Of a stretch of 64,000 nt of DNA, positions 46,469 through 55,427 are shown piece after piece (the first letter of the stretch is position 1; every line of letters starts with the position of its first letter). This DNA is from Synechococcus sp. BIOS-E4-1. GTDB lineage: Bacteria; Cyanobacteriota; Cyanobacteriia; PCC-6307; Cyanobiaceae. Where the stretch lies: the NCBI RefSeq assembly GCF_014279995.1, contig NZ_CP047935.1:1633494-1697493 (forward strand), read 5' to 3'. A program made the position numbers and the translations under genes. The notes under the pieces are model-generated. The model was not told the DNA's origin and did not search any database. It saw only the letters and a program-made list of their open reading frames with translations.

Positions 46469-47436
46469 ACCGGGAGCGACTGTCCCTGACTGACTATCGC
46501 TGCCCTCAGATCAGCTCCATGAGCTTCAAGCAGAGCATCAGCTTCGCCGGCCCCTAAATTGCAGCTTCCCATCAGCAGTGCGCGTTTCACGGATCCCTGG
46601 GCGCGTTCCAGCAAGCCGAGAGCCACCTCGCGTTTCACGCCAAGAAGATCCCTGAGAATCCGCATGGAGCGGTCAACAAGTTTGCTGTTGCTGGCGGCAA
46701 CGTCGACCATCCTGTTGCCATAGACCTTGCCAAGCCGCACCATGACTCCTGTTGAGAGGATATTGAGGGCCATTTTTGTCGCTGTTCCGGCTTTCAGACG
46801 TGTTGACCCTGTCAACAGCTCGGGGCCTGTCAGCAGTCGGACGTCAATCGCGCAAGGCAAAGGGGCCTGTTCCGAGGGAACACAGGCCATGGCAATTGTG
46901 AGCGCGCCGAGCTCTTTGGCGTAGCTGAGTCCACCTCGGACATAGGGCGTCGTTCCTCCAGCGGCGATGCCGACCAGACAATCCTCCGAGCCAAAACCAC
47001 GTTCCTGAAGATCACTCACCGCAGCAGATTCAAGATCTTCAAGACCCTCGGAACTTCGCAACAGCGCCGGAGCACCTCCGGCAAGGATTCCCTGAACAAG
47101 CTCTGGAGGGCTGCAGAAGGTGGGTGGACATTCGGCAGCATCCAGAACTCCAAGTCGCCCTGAAGTTCCAGCACCCAGATAAAACAAACGGCCGCTCCGC
47201 TGCAGTCGCTCAGCAATGGCGTCGATCGCCAGGCTCAGAGATCTTCTTGCGCCAAACACGGCCTGCTGGGGCTTGAGGTCCTCATCGATGAACAGGTCGA
47301 CCAGTGCATCGGTTGACAGCTGATCGAGTTGATCACTGGCAGGATTCACCTGTTCGGTGAGCAGATAGCCACGGTCTTCCGAAGGAGACGCCAAGGAGGA
47401 GCTCGACACGGCAGCGCTGGAAGGAGATTCCGACAT
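46444..47436 (-). CDS. murQ: N-acetylmuramic acid 6-phosphate etherase
   Basis: Sugar-isomerase-fold enzyme of 330 residues that cleaves the lactyl ether of MurNAc-6-phosphate in peptidoglycan recycling. Motifs: LFYLGAGTSGRLGVLDAAEC, PPTFCSPPELVQGILAGG, LVGIAAGGTTPYVRGGLSYA, TGSTRLKAGTATKMALNILS and YGNRMVDVAASNSKL. No anmK or nagZ is nearby. Together with the amidase, SpoIID-like and PBP4 genes it suggests the strain turns over and reuses wall material. The upstream DUF3110 gene ends two bases before its start. Confidence 0.95.
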   Translation of the reverse strand: MSESPSSAAVSSSSLASPSEDRGYLLTEQVNPASDQLDQLSTDALVDLFIDEDLKPQQAVFGARRSLSLAIDAIAERLQRSGRLFYLGAGTSGRLGVLDAAECPPTFCSPPELVQGILAGGAPALLRSSEGLEDLESAAVSDLQERGFGSEDCLVGIAAGGTTPYVRGGLSYAKELGALTIAMACVPSEQAPLPCAIDVRLLTGPELLTGSTRLKAGTATKMALNILSTGVMVRLGKVYGNRMVDVAASNSKLVDRSMRILRDLLGVKREVALGLLERAQGSVKRALLMGSCNLGAGEADALLEAHGADLRAAIVSQGQSLPVQGSTLPQ

Positions 47437-47438
47437 GT

Positions 47439-47861
47439 CTAAAGAAGGCCCTCCAGACGACGACGCACATCATCAAGATCCGGTACGGAGGATTCGTCCT
47501 GGGATGCGCGTCCCTGCGCCTGGGCTGCATCCTGTTCCGAATCCTGCTCCTGCCAATTGGCCACATCACGATTGGCACTCGGTGGGGCGAGCATCAGGCG
47601 TTCATCGTCCGACTTCGGAACAAAACCATCGGAAACGAATCGGGCCTCATAACCCGCTTCACGGCAGAACAACTCGATCTCTTCACGATCGAGAGCTTCA
47701 ACGCTGGGAGTCGGAAAGTCCTGAGCTTCCAGAAGTCCGGCATAGCGATCGGCATCGTCGCGGTTCTCAAACATCAGCACCACCGTCTGACCTGAGAGTT
47801 CGAGGGAGTGAATGCCTTCGCTGTCCTGTCCTGCGTCGTACAGGAGCACGTGAACCAACAT
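47439..47861 (-). CDS. DUF3110 family protein
   Basis: About 140 residues. The N-terminal domain (MLVHVLLYDAGQDSEGIHSL, VVLMFENRDDADRYAGLLEA, EIELFCREAGYEARFV) matches the cyanobacterial DUF3110 family of unknown function. The C-terminal third is acidic, Gln/Asp-rich and probably disordered. I use the ATG at 47861; a TTG three codons upstream is the alternative. Two bases separate it from murQ, so the two are likely co-transcribed. Confidence 0.82.
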   Translation of the reverse strand: MLVHVLLYDAGQDSEGIHSLELSGQTVVLMFENRDDADRYAGLLEAQDFPTPSVEALDREEIELFCREAGYEARFVSDGFVPKSDDERLMLAPPSANRDVANWQEQDSEQDAAQAQGRASQDESSVPDLDDVRRRLEGLL

Positions 47862-47903
47862 GCTGATCAATCGTCAGCAGCAGTCTCTCATCGGAACAGC
47901 GGC

Positions 47904-48851
47904 TTAGAAATCGTTGGCTCGCTCAAGACTGAGTTCCTGCAGGCGTTGATAAAGCGCCCGTTCATCATCATCCAGCGCCGCTGGGATCACGATCACAATC
48001 TCCACAAGCTGATCCCCGCAATCGTCTGCGAGCCGAAGACCCCGACCTCGCAATCTCAACAATCGTCCGCTGGATGAACCGGGAGGAACCTGAAGTGTCA
48101 CCGGGCCGGACAGAGTTGGCACATCCACCGCGCATCCAAGCGCGGCATCCGGTGGCAGCAACTCAAGTCGGTAATGCACCCGCAGGCCATCAATTCGCAG
48201 CCCGTCATCTGTGATCACCCGCAGGTGCAGGAAATGATCGCGTCCTCCCAGGGCTACGCCCTCAAGACGTAACCGCCAACCGTCTCCCGCCCGAGGCGGG
48301 GTACCAACTTCCACCAGAGTGCCGTCCCCCAGCTCGAGCTCCACGGTGGTGCCGTGCAGGGCCTGATCCGGTGTGAGATCAACAACCGTTTCCAGATCAT
48401 CCTCACTGCGGACCGGTGGAGGTGGCTGTGGTGAGGCCTCCGGCCAGTGAGCTGCAAAGGTCGAATCAGATTCTTCGCTGTGATTGGACGACGGCTCTCG
48501 GCCGTGTTGCTCCCTTGAGCCCTGCTCTCTGCGCACAGGCTCACGCTCGAGGCCAAGAACAACGGCGAGGTAGTCCTCAAAATCGGGAAATCCAGTGCTG
48601 AACGGGTCCGTGCTTGCAACGCCTCCACGTTGACGCGACTGCCATTCCTTGCGCCGGTCAGGGTTGCTGAGAACCGCGTAGGCCTCATTGACCAGCTTGA
48701 AGCGTTCTTCGGCGTGACGATCATTGCCGTTCAGATCGGGATGCCAGCGTCTGGCTTCACGCCGAAATGCCCGCTTGAGCACGTCAGGAGCTGCACCAGG
48801 CTCCAGACCAAGCAACGACCAGTAGTCCGGTTCAGCGGAAGTTGTCATCAT
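47904..48851 (-). CDS. Type II DnaJ-like co-chaperone (CbpA-like)
   Basis: About 315 residues. The J domain is at the N-terminus (YWSLLGLEPGAAPDVLKRAF, HPD in RRWHPDLNG, LVNEAYAVLSNPDRRKEW). A variable, polar linker follows, then the DnaJ C-terminal substrate-binding domain (VDLTPDQALHGTTVELELGD, TLQVPPGSSSGRLLRLRGRG). There is no CxxCxGxG zinc finger, so it is a type II J protein. Its start overlaps the dnaK end by about 20 bases, strongly suggesting it serves that Hsp70. Two adjacent ATGs (48851, 48848) are possible. Confidence 0.88.
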   Translation of the reverse strand: MMTTSAEPDYWSLLGLEPGAAPDVLKRAFRREARRWHPDLNGNDRHAEERFKLVNEAYAVLSNPDRRKEWQSRQRGGVASTDPFSTGFPDFEDYLAVVLGLEREPVRREQGSREQHGREPSSNHSEESDSTFAAHWPEASPQPPPPVRSEDDLETVVDLTPDQALHGTTVELELGDGTLVEVGTPPRAGDGWRLRLEGVALGGRDHFLHLRVITDDGLRIDGLRVHYRLELLPPDAALGCAVDVPTLSGPVTLQVPPGSSSGRLLRLRGRGLRLADDCGDQLVEIVIVIPAALDDDERALYQRLQELSLERANDF

Positions 48852-50826
48852 CCCAGGGGTCAATCCCTCTTCGGCCACCTCTCATGCGTCCGTCATAACG
48901 GGACTGTGGCGATGCCCAGGGATCGTCATCCCAGTCGTCTTCTGCAAACAGCTCGTCCTTGAGAGTGCCGAGGGTGCTTTTCAGCCCCTGCAGAGGTCCG
49001 GCGTCGGTCTGACGCTCAGCTGTGAGACGGCGATTCAGACCGAACAGCGCCTCCTGAAGACCGCTCACAGCCATCTCAAGCTCCTGAAGATCATCCTGTT
49101 GCAGGAGATCCTGGACATCACGAACCGACATCTCAACCGCTCTTTGCTGACGTTCAGCTCCGTAGGGGCCAAGCTCCAGAGCGGCGTCGCGGAGTCGTCG
49201 CTCTGCCTGTGCCACCAAGGTCATCGCCGAGTTGCGTCGCTCGATCGTGGAGCGCTTGCGACGGTCTTCATCAGCGCGTGCCTCGGCTTCAGCGAGGAGA
49301 CCCTGAATTTCATCCTCACTGAGCGTTGACCCGCCCTGGATGGTCACCGACTGCTTACGGCCCGTCGTCCGATCCGTTGCACTCACCTGAAGAATTCCGT
49401 TGGCATCGATATCGAAGGCAACCTGGATCTGAGGCACACCACGAGGCGCCGGAGGAATTCCCGAAAGTCGAAAACGTCCCAGTGATTTGTTGTCGGTCGC
49501 CATCTGGCGCTCGCCCTGCCAGACATGAATTTCGACCGATGACTGGTTTGGCTCCGATGTGCTGAACACGTCGGACTGACGAACAGGGATCTGGGTATTA
49601 CGCGGAATCAGAACCTTCATCAGACCACCGATGGTTTCCAGTCCCAACGAAAGCGGTGTGACGTCATTGAGCAGCAGATCGCGCAACTCGCCAGTGATGA
49701 TCCCTGCCTGAACCGCTGCACCCACTGCCACCACTTCATCAGGGTTGACCGATTGGCAAGGGTCATTGGGGATCAGTGTTCTGACCAGTTGCTGCACCAT
49801 CGGCATGCGAGTGCTGCCGCCAACAAGCACCACATCATCAATATCCTCAGCGGCCCAACCGGAATCTCTGAGAGCTGTCTGCACCGGAACCAGCAAACGG
49901 TCGAGAAGATCAGGACACAAACCCTCGAAGGTTTCCCGGTCCAGTGTTGTTTCGATGTGGAGAGGACCGTCTGCACCCGTGGCGATGAAGGGCAGGGAGA
50001 CAGGTGTGGAGGTGACGCCGGAAAGCTCCTGCTTGGCCTTTTCGGCAGCTTCGGTGAGTCGCTGCAGCGCCTGACGATCACGCCTCAGGTCGACTTCGTG
50101 CTCCTTGAGAAAAGCTTCCGCCAGCCAGTCAACAATGCGTTGATCGAAGTCATTACCGCCCAGCTGGGTGTCACCGTTGGTGGCTTTGACATCAAAAACA
50201 CCGTTGGCGATCCTCAGCAGCGACACGTCGAAGGTTCCGCCTCCGAGATCAAAAACGAGGGCACGTCGGACCGCACTGCGATCAAAGCCGTAGGCGAGGG
50301 CAGCTGCGGTGGGTTCATTGAGAATCCGCTCAACATTGATTCCAGCCAGTCGACCGGCATCTCGGGTGGCCTGACGCTGTGCATCATTGAAGTAGGCGGG
50401 AACGGTGATCACCGCGGATTCCACCTCTTCGCCGAGATAGGTGGAGGCATCATCCACAAGCTTGCGCAGGATGCTGGCCACGAGTTCCTCTGGTGCATAC
50501 TCCCGCTCGGTCTGAGGACAAGCCACGCGGACATTGCCCTGACTGTTGGAGCGGACCGTGTAAGGAACAGTGAGTGATCCGTCGTCGAGCTCATCCCAGG
50601 CCCGACCGACAAAACGCTTGAGATTGGAGAAGGTGTTGCGCGGATTGAGAACCAGCTGGCGTCGAGCCGGTTGACCCACCAGAAGTTCGTTGTCTTTGGT
50701 GTAACCCAGCACGGAGGGGGTCGTCCTGGTGCCCTCCGCATTGGCAATCACCACGGGCCGCCCGGCCTCAAGAACAGCCACGACGGAATTGGTGGTACCC
50801 AGGTCGATTCCGACGATCCGGCCCAT
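48832..50826 (-). CDS. dnaK: Hsp70 chaperone DnaK (paralogue)
   Basis: 664-residue Hsp70. ATPase motifs: VGIDLGTTNSVVAVLEAGRP, ITVPAYFNDAQRQATRDAGR, ALVFDLGGGTFDVSLLRIAN and VVLVGGSTRMPMVQQLV. The substrate domain has VTPLSLGLETIGGLMKVLIP. The end is not the canonical DnaK tail: after the helical lid come Asp/Trp/Gly/Arg-rich stretches ending DPWDDDNFR. Cyanobacteria carry several DnaK paralogues; the tail and paired J protein suggest a DnaK1-like copy, but that is a guess. It is divergent from pstC. Confidence 0.93.
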   Translation of the reverse strand: MGRIVGIDLGTTNSVVAVLEAGRPVVIANAEGTRTTPSVLGYTKDNELLVGQPARRQLVLNPRNTFSNLKRFVGRAWDELDDGSLTVPYTVRSNSQGNVRVACPQTEREYAPEELVASILRKLVDDASTYLGEEVESAVITVPAYFNDAQRQATRDAGRLAGINVERILNEPTAAALAYGFDRSAVRRALVFDLGGGTFDVSLLRIANGVFDVKATNGDTQLGGNDFDQRIVDWLAEAFLKEHEVDLRRDRQALQRLTEAAEKAKQELSGVTSTPVSLPFIATGADGPLHIETTLDRETFEGLCPDLLDRLLVPVQTALRDSGWAAEDIDDVVLVGGSTRMPMVQQLVRTLIPNDPCQSVNPDEVVAVGAAVQAGIITGELRDLLLNDVTPLSLGLETIGGLMKVLIPRNTQIPVRQSDVFSTSEPNQSSVEIHVWQGERQMATDNKSLGRFRLSGIPPAPRGVPQIQVAFDIDANGILQVSATDRTTGRKQSVTIQGGSTLSEDEIQGLLAEAEARADEDRRKRSTIERRNSAMTLVAQAERRLRDAALELGPYGAERQQRAVEMSVRDVQDLLQQDDLQELEMAVSGLQEALFGLNRRLTAERQTDAGPLQGLKSTLGTLKDELFAEDDWDDDPWASPQSRYDGRMRGGRRGIDPWDDDNFR

Positions 50827-50904
50827 AAATGCCTTTGTGAAGTCTCACGGTAACGGCCCAAACAGCTCTCACCCAGCCCCCGCACATGCAATCCCACAGG
50901 GTGA

Positions 50905-50934
50905 GTTAACGAGCCCTTAGTGATTTTGGCACCG
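50905..50934 (+). promoter_or_regulatory. Candidate Pho box upstream of pstCAB
   Basis: Two direct 8-base repeats on an 11-base period, gttaacga (50905-50912) and cttagtga (50916-50923), with a poorer third unit at 50927-50934. This resembles the cyanobacterial Pho box (TTAA-type octamers with 3-base spacers bound by PhoB/SphR). A possible -10 box (tacgtt, 50944-50949) lies about 10 bases on, and pstC starts at 50972. Found by eye only. Confidence 0.45.
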
Positions 50935-50971
50935 TTGGACCGGTACGTTTCAGGGGTCTGTTCAGAACAGA

Positions 50972-51919
50972 ATGCCCAGGTCGTTGGAGCTTTATCGCTT
51001 ACGGCGACGTCCGCCGATGGAGAAATCGGTGGATGGCGGCTTCAGGATCCTGGCGATCCTGCTGGCCTCGGTGGTGGCAATGGTGCTGCTGGCCATCCTG
51101 ATCGTGGTGTTCTGGGGATCGCTGGATTCGATGGGCCGATATGGCTGGTCATTTCTCGTGACATCCAATTGGAATCCCGTCAAAGATGAATACGGCGCCT
51201 TCACAGCCATTTACGGAACCCTGCTGACATCGCTTCTGGCATTGCTGATTGCGGTGCCTCTCGGCGTGGGAACAGCGATCTTCATCACCGAAAACATCAT
51301 TCCCCTGAAAATCCGAACGCTGATCGGATTGATGGTGGAGTTGCTGGCGGCGATTCCCTCAGTGGTATTAGGCCTTTGGGCCATCTTCGTGATGGAACCG
51401 TTCATCCGTCCATTCCTTGAAGTCCTGCACAAGACCCTGGGCTGGCTGCCTTTCTTTTCAACAGATCCCATGGGGCCTGGAATCGCACCTGCGGTTTTGA
51501 TTCTCGTTGTGATGATTCTGCCGATCATCACGGCGATCTCGAGGGACTCACTCAACCAGGTACCGATGAAGCTGCGTCAAGCCGCCTACGGCGTTGGCAC
51601 GACGCGCTGGGGGGCGATTCTCAACGTGATGCTCCCCGCAGCGATTTCAGGAATTGTGGGTGGCGTCATGCTGGCCCTGGGACGTGCCATGGGTGAAACA
51701 ATGGCCGTCACCATGATCATTGGCAATTCGAACACCTTCAGCTGGTCATTGCTGGCACCGGGGAACACCATTTCAGCAATGCTTGCCAATCAGTTTGGAG
51801 AAGCCGACGGAAGCCAAGTTTCGTCGCTGATGTATGCAGCATTTATCTTGATGATTCTCACCCTGGCGGTGAACCTACTGGCCCAATGGTTGGTCAAACG
51901 TCTGAGTCTCAAATACTGA
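50972..51919 (+). CDS. pstC: Phosphate ABC transporter permease PstC
   Basis: One of two membrane subunits of the high-affinity phosphate importer, 315 residues. About six hydrophobic helices are visible, starting with ILAILLASVVAMVLLAILIV. Family signatures are YGAFTAIYGTLLTSLLALLI, ELLAAIPSVVLGLWAIFV and the cytoplasmic loop PMKLRQAAYGVGTTRWGAIL, followed by GRAMGETMAVTMIIGNS. It is the first gene of pstC-pstA-pstB; no phosphate-binding pstS lies in the window. An in-frame ATG at codon 16 is the alternative start. Confidence 0.95.
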   Translation: MPRSLELYRLRRRPPMEKSVDGGFRILAILLASVVAMVLLAILIVVFWGSLDSMGRYGWSFLVTSNWNPVKDEYGAFTAIYGTLLTSLLALLIAVPLGVGTAIFITENIIPLKIRTLIGLMVELLAAIPSVVLGLWAIFVMEPFIRPFLEVLHKTLGWLPFFSTDPMGPGIAPAVLILVVMILPIITAISRDSLNQVPMKLRQAAYGVGTTRWGAILNVMLPAAISGIVGGVMLALGRAMGETMAVTMIIGNSNTFSWSLLAPGNTISAMLANQFGEADGSQVSSLMYAAFILMILTLAVNLLAQWLVKRLSLKY

Positions 51920-51922
51920 ACC

Positions 51923-52828
51923 ATGGCAATTTCACCAACAGCAAGCCTGAGACGAGACATTCCTGACCTGTCGTATAAGCAGGGCTTGAGGCGCAATTTA
52001 CTCAATAAAATTCTCACATTTTTGGTCGGATTATTTTCAGCAGTTGCTGTTCTACCGTTAGTCGCCGTACTGGCTTATGTGCTGATCAAAGGTGGAGGTG
52101 TACTCAACCTGACTCTGTTCACTGCAGCATCCACAGGACTTGAAGGTGGCGGCATTGGCAATGCGGTGATCGGCACAATCATCGTCACCTTTCTATCGGC
52201 TCTAATCGCCATTCCAGTCGGGGTAGGAGGTGGGATTTTTCTTGCTGAGTATTCAGTAGGTGGAGTCTTTGCGAATTTTATTCGCTTCGGGACCAACGTG
52301 ATGGCGGGCGTCCCATCCATTATTGCTGGTGTCTTTGTTTATGCCGTGATCGTCAAAACAAAGATTATTTTTGGCAACTCCTACAGTGCAATTGCAGGTG
52401 GCGTTGCATTATCGATTTTGATGTTACCGACGGTCATCAAGACCACTGACGAAGGCCTCAAGTTGGTTCCCGACGACCTCCGACGCGCCGCATTGGGTGT
52501 GGGCGCATCCAAGTTCGTCACGATTCTGCGAATCACCCTTCCTTCTGCCTTCACCCCCATCGCCACAGGTGTGGTGTTATCGATTGCGAGAGCAGCAGGA
52601 GAGACAGCGCCATTGATTTTCACAGCTCTGTTTTCACCCTTCTGGCCTGAAGGATTCGATACAGTTTTTCACCCAATTGCAACACTTTCAGTACTGATCT
52701 ACAACTTTGCGACACTGCCCTATGAATCTCAGAACGAACTCGCATGGGCAGCATCGTTCGTGCTTGTTCTATTTATCCTGCTGATCAATCTGTTTGCTCG
52801 ATGGCTAAGACGTTTTGCCTCCAATTGA
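51923..52828 (+). CDS. pstA: Phosphate ABC transporter permease PstA
   Basis: Partner permease of PstC, 301 residues. Hydrophobic helices begin with [20 protein letters not shown]. Motifs include [40 protein letters not shown], the coupling loop [20 protein letters not shown] and [20 protein letters not shown]. It starts 3 bases after the pstC stop. The gene is visibly more AT-rich than pstC, as is pstB. Confidence 0.95.
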   Translation: MAISPTASLRRDIPDLSYKQGLRRNLLNKILTFLVGLFSAVAVLPLVAVLAYVLIKGGGVLNLTLFTAASTGLEGGGIGNAVIGTIIVTFLSALIAIPVGVGGGIFLAEYSVGGVFANFIRFGTNVMAGVPSIIAGVFVYAVIVKTKIIFGNSYSAIAGGVALSILMLPTVIKTTDEGLKLVPDDLRRAALGVGASKFVTILRITLPSAFTPIATGVVLSIARAAGETAPLIFTALFSPFWPEGFDTVFHPIATLSVLIYNFATLPYESQNELAWAASFVLVLFILLINLFARWLRRFASN

Positions 52829-52847
52829 AGCACCAATCTTTAACCAA

Positions 52848-53663
52848 ATGACTTCCACCAGCCAGTCAAGCAGCGCCTTCAAAAAAGACATCTGCCTCTC
52901 CATTCAGAACACCACAATCAGCTACGGCAGCTACGAGGCCGTCAAGAGCGTTTACTGCGATATTCCTCGAGGCAAAGTCACCGCATTCATCGGCCCATCA
53001 GGTTGCGGAAAATCAACGGTTCTGAGAGCACTGAATCGGATGAATGATCTGATTGAGGGCTGCAGCCTGAAAGGACGAGTGCTTTTCGACGGAGCTGATC
53101 TTTATGGTCCGTCAGTCGATCCGGTGGAAGTGAGGCGCCGAATAGGCATGGTGTTCCAGCAACCGAATCCGTTCCCAAAAAGTATTTATGAAAATATTGC
53201 TTTCGGTGCTCGAATCAACGGCTACACAGGAGATATGGATGAATTGGTTGAACGTTCACTACGCCAAGCTGCCGTTTGGGATGAGTGCAAAGACAAACTC
53301 AATGAGAGTGGGTACTCCCTGTCTGGTGGTCAACAACAACGCCTCTGCATTGCACGCACGATCGCGATTCAACCGGAAGTGATCCTGATGGATGAGCCCT
53401 GCTCAGCTCTAGATCCAATCTCGACATTGAAAATCGAGGAAACGATGCATGAATTGAAGAAGAGTTTCACGATCGTGATTGTCACGCACAACATGCAGCA
53501 GGCCTTGAGAGTGAGTGATATGACCGCTTTCTTTAATGCTGAAGCGGTCGAAGGAGGATCTGGAAAAGTCGGCTATCTCGTGGAGTTCAACGAAACAGAA
53601 ATGATCTTCAATTCACCATCTCAACAAGCCACACAGGATTACGTTTCAGGTCGATTCGGCTGA
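52848..53663 (+). CDS. pstB: Phosphate ABC transporter ATPase PstB
   Basis: ATP-binding subunit powering phosphate uptake, 271 residues from the ATG at 52848. Walker A is [21 protein letters not shown]-loop [21 protein letters not shown] signature [17 protein letters not shown], Walker [16 protein letters not shown] and the switch His in [16 protein letters not shown]. The longer frame would use a TTG overlapping pstA and is less likely. It is the last gene of the operon, facing a tRNA-Ser gene. Confidence 0.96.
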   Translation: MTSTSQSSSAFKKDICLSIQNTTISYGSYEAVKSVYCDIPRGKVTAFIGPSGCGKSTVLRALNRMNDLIEGCSLKGRVLFDGADLYGPSVDPVEVRRRIGMVFQQPNPFPKSIYENIAFGARINGYTGDMDELVERSLRQAAVWDECKDKLNESGYSLSGGQQQRLCIARTIAIQPEVILMDEPCSALDPISTLKIEETMHELKKSFTIVIVTHNMQQALRVSDMTAFFNAEAVEGGSGKVGYLVEFNETEMIFNSPSQQATQDYVSGRFG

Positions 53664-53744
53664 ACAAGCGTTTGTTGGATCGATTGGAGTCATCGAGTAT
53701 TGGAGATTGATCACTGGAGACCGATCACTGCGAACATTGCAATA

Positions 53745-53767
53745 AAAAACCGGTCCCTTAGGACCGG
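53745..53767 (-). terminator. Rho-independent terminator after tRNA-Ser
   Basis: A 7-bp perfect stem (ccggtcc 53750-53756, ggaccgg 53761-53767) with a 4-base loop. On the minus strand it is followed by a T run (TTTTTT from the plus-strand a's at 53744-53749). It starts 7 bases past the tRNA 3' end. The plus-strand side lacks a T run, so it is mainly a terminator for the tRNA. Confidence 0.8.
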
Positions 53768-53774
53768 CTGAAAA

Positions 53775-53861
53775 CGGAGAGGGAGGGATTCGAACCCTCG
53801 ATAGAGTTGCCCCTATACAGCATTTCCAGTGCTGCGCCTTCGACCACTCGGCCACCTCTCC
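53775..53861 (-). tRNA. tRNA-Ser (anticodon GGA)
   Basis: 87-nt class II tRNA. The acceptor stem is GGAGAGG with CCTCTCC, G discriminator. The anticodon stem CAGCA/TGCTG encloses the loop CTGGAAA with anticodon GGA, reading UCC and UCU. A long variable arm (ATAG...CTAT type) and the T loop GGTTCGAATCC are present. The 3' CCA is not encoded. Its reverse strand carries a spurious open frame. Confidence 0.95.
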
Positions 53862-54033
53862 AGGGGCTCGTCTGGCACGTCAAAATGTAGCAGGGCGGTT
53901 TCTGCTGGACCGATCAACCCCTGATTGGTGCAGAGCCTGACGACCTGGATAGCCAACGAAGAGGCTGCTTGTTGAAGTTGATCTGGTCCCGGTCGGTAGA
54001 TTTGGCTAAAGAGAATTCAGAGGTGCGTTTGGA

Positions 54034-54519
54034 ATGCTCCGATCTCTCGACGGGCCGCTTTGTGAGGAGACCGCACCTCTGCAGGATGACGGCGTACTCC
54101 AGGCGGGGGCGGTGACAGCAGAGAGTCAGAGTGCTGAGGTGCGGACGCATCGGGTCACCATCCACTGGAGGCAGAAGGGACGGGTCATCTCCCATGAGGT
54201 GCCTGAGGGTGAGTACATCCTGCAGAGCTTTGAGAAGCAGGGAGATCCGCTGCCTTTTTCCTGTCGGAACGGGTGCTGCACCAGTTGCGCCGTTCGTATC
54301 CAGCAGGGCGAACTGGATCAGCAGGAAGCCATGGGACTGTCCAGGGAGCTGAGGGCCAAGGGCTATGGGCTTCTCTGTGTGGCGAGAGCCGTTGGTCCGC
54401 TCGTGGCTGAAACCCAGGATGAGGACGAGGTCTATGACCTGCAGTTCGGAAGACACTTCGGGCGAGGCAAGATCACTCGTGATATTCCTCTCGAGGAACT
54501 CGAAACCTGGAAGGAATGA
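54034..54519 (+). CDS. 2Fe-2S ferredoxin with extended ends (FdC2-like)
   Basis: Plant-type [2Fe-2S] ferredoxin of 161 residues, longer than photosynthetic PetF (about 97). Cluster cysteines are in PFSCRNGCCTSCAVRI (with one extra Cys) and YGLLCVARAVGPL. About 35 residues precede the ferredoxin fold, and a C-terminal extension with GRHFGRGKITRDIPLEELE follows. The C-terminal extension matches what is known for FdC2 proteins, whose partners are not the usual FNR. The IMPase-family gene overlaps its stop by 4 bases (ATGA). Confidence 0.85.
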   Translation: MLRSLDGPLCEETAPLQDDGVLQAGAVTAESQSAEVRTHRVTIHWRQKGRVISHEVPEGEYILQSFEKQGDPLPFSCRNGCCTSCAVRIQQGELDQQEAMGLSRELRAKGYGLLCVARAVGPLVAETQDEDEVYDLQFGRHFGRGKITRDIPLEELETWKE

Positions 54520-55385
54520 CAACAGGGCATCTGGATTGCAATGCCGCCGCCGCTGATGCCCGCCTGACAACCTCAAGGCTTGAGCAACTCAGCCAGGTCG
54601 CAAGAATTGCAGCCGAACTGGGCGGTTCGGTGTTGATGCAGCACTACGGTCGCCTTGTGTCCATTGAGCAGAAAGCCAGAGCAGGAGATCTGGTCACCAA
54701 TGCCGATCTGGCGGCCGAGAAGGCCGTGCTTGCCAGCCTCACCGAGGCCACCCCTGAAATTCCTGTTCTCGCGGAGGAATCCGGGGCGCTGGGTGATGTC
54801 TCCGATCTGTGCTGGTGTGTTGACCCTCTCGATGGCACAACGAATTTTGCCCACGGGTACCCGTTCTTCGCCACGTCGATCGGACTGCTCTGGAGAGGTC
54901 TTCCGATCCTTGGAGCAGTGGCTGTGCCGTTTTTGGAGGAGGTGTTCTGGTGTTGTCCAGGCACAGGAGCGTTCCTCCATGACCATCGCATCGAGGTGAG
55001 TGGCTGCTCGTCACTGGAAGACAGCCTGCTAGTGACGGGATTCGCCTATGACCGCAGGGAACGCGTGGACAACAACTACGCGGAGTTCTGCCGGTTGACC
55101 CACAAAACAAGGGGTGTACGCCGCGGTGGTGCCGCAGCAGTTGATTTGGCCTATGTGGCTGCAGGACGACTCGACGGTTACTGGGAGCGAGGTTTATCTC
55201 CCTGGGATCTCACAGCTGGCGCAGCTTTGGTGGTGATCGCAGGTGGTGAGGTCAGTGATTACCGAGCCCAGAGTTACGACGTGTCATCCGGTCGAATTCT
55301 GGCCACTGGACCTGGGCTGTACAGCGCACTTCAGAGAGAACTCGAGGGGGTCGAACCTTTCGCAGAACAGCTCTACTCAGACTGA
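54516..55385 (+). CDS. Inositol monophosphatase family protein
   Basis: Mg2+-dependent phosphatase of 289 residues. Metal-site motifs: ETPEIPVLAEESGALG, CVDPLDGTTNFAHGYPFF and the C-terminal LSPWDLTAGAALVVIAGG. Substrate could be inositol phosphate, histidinol phosphate or a sugar bisphosphate. The downstream hisZ gene (42 bases away) makes a histidinol-phosphatase role conceivable, but it is not shown by sequence. Coupled to the ferredoxin by a 4-base overlap. Confidence 0.9.
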   Translation: MTTGHLDCNAAAADARLTTSRLEQLSQVARIAAELGGSVLMQHYGRLVSIEQKARAGDLVTNADLAAEKAVLASLTEATPEIPVLAEESGALGDVSDLCWCVDPLDGTTNFAHGYPFFATSIGLLWRGLPILGAVAVPFLEEVFWCCPGTGAFLHDHRIEVSGCSSLEDSLLVTGFAYDRRERVDNNYAEFCRLTHKTRGVRRGGAAAVDLAYVAAGRLDGYWERGLSPWDLTAGAALVVIAGGEVSDYRAQSYDVSSGRILATGPGLYSALQRELEGVEPFAEQLYSD

Positions 55386-55427
55386 AACCCAGGCCATGGG
55401 ATCCTGATCGAAGCAGCGACAGGCGCG

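Noticed and set aside
49753-50577. 274-residue open frame antisense to dnaK
   Set aside because: Shadow of a GC-rich, highly conserved gene.
53646-53855. Minus-strand ORF of 69 residues beginning [10 protein letters not shown]
   Set aside because: It is the translated tRNA-Ser gene, a common spurious hit.
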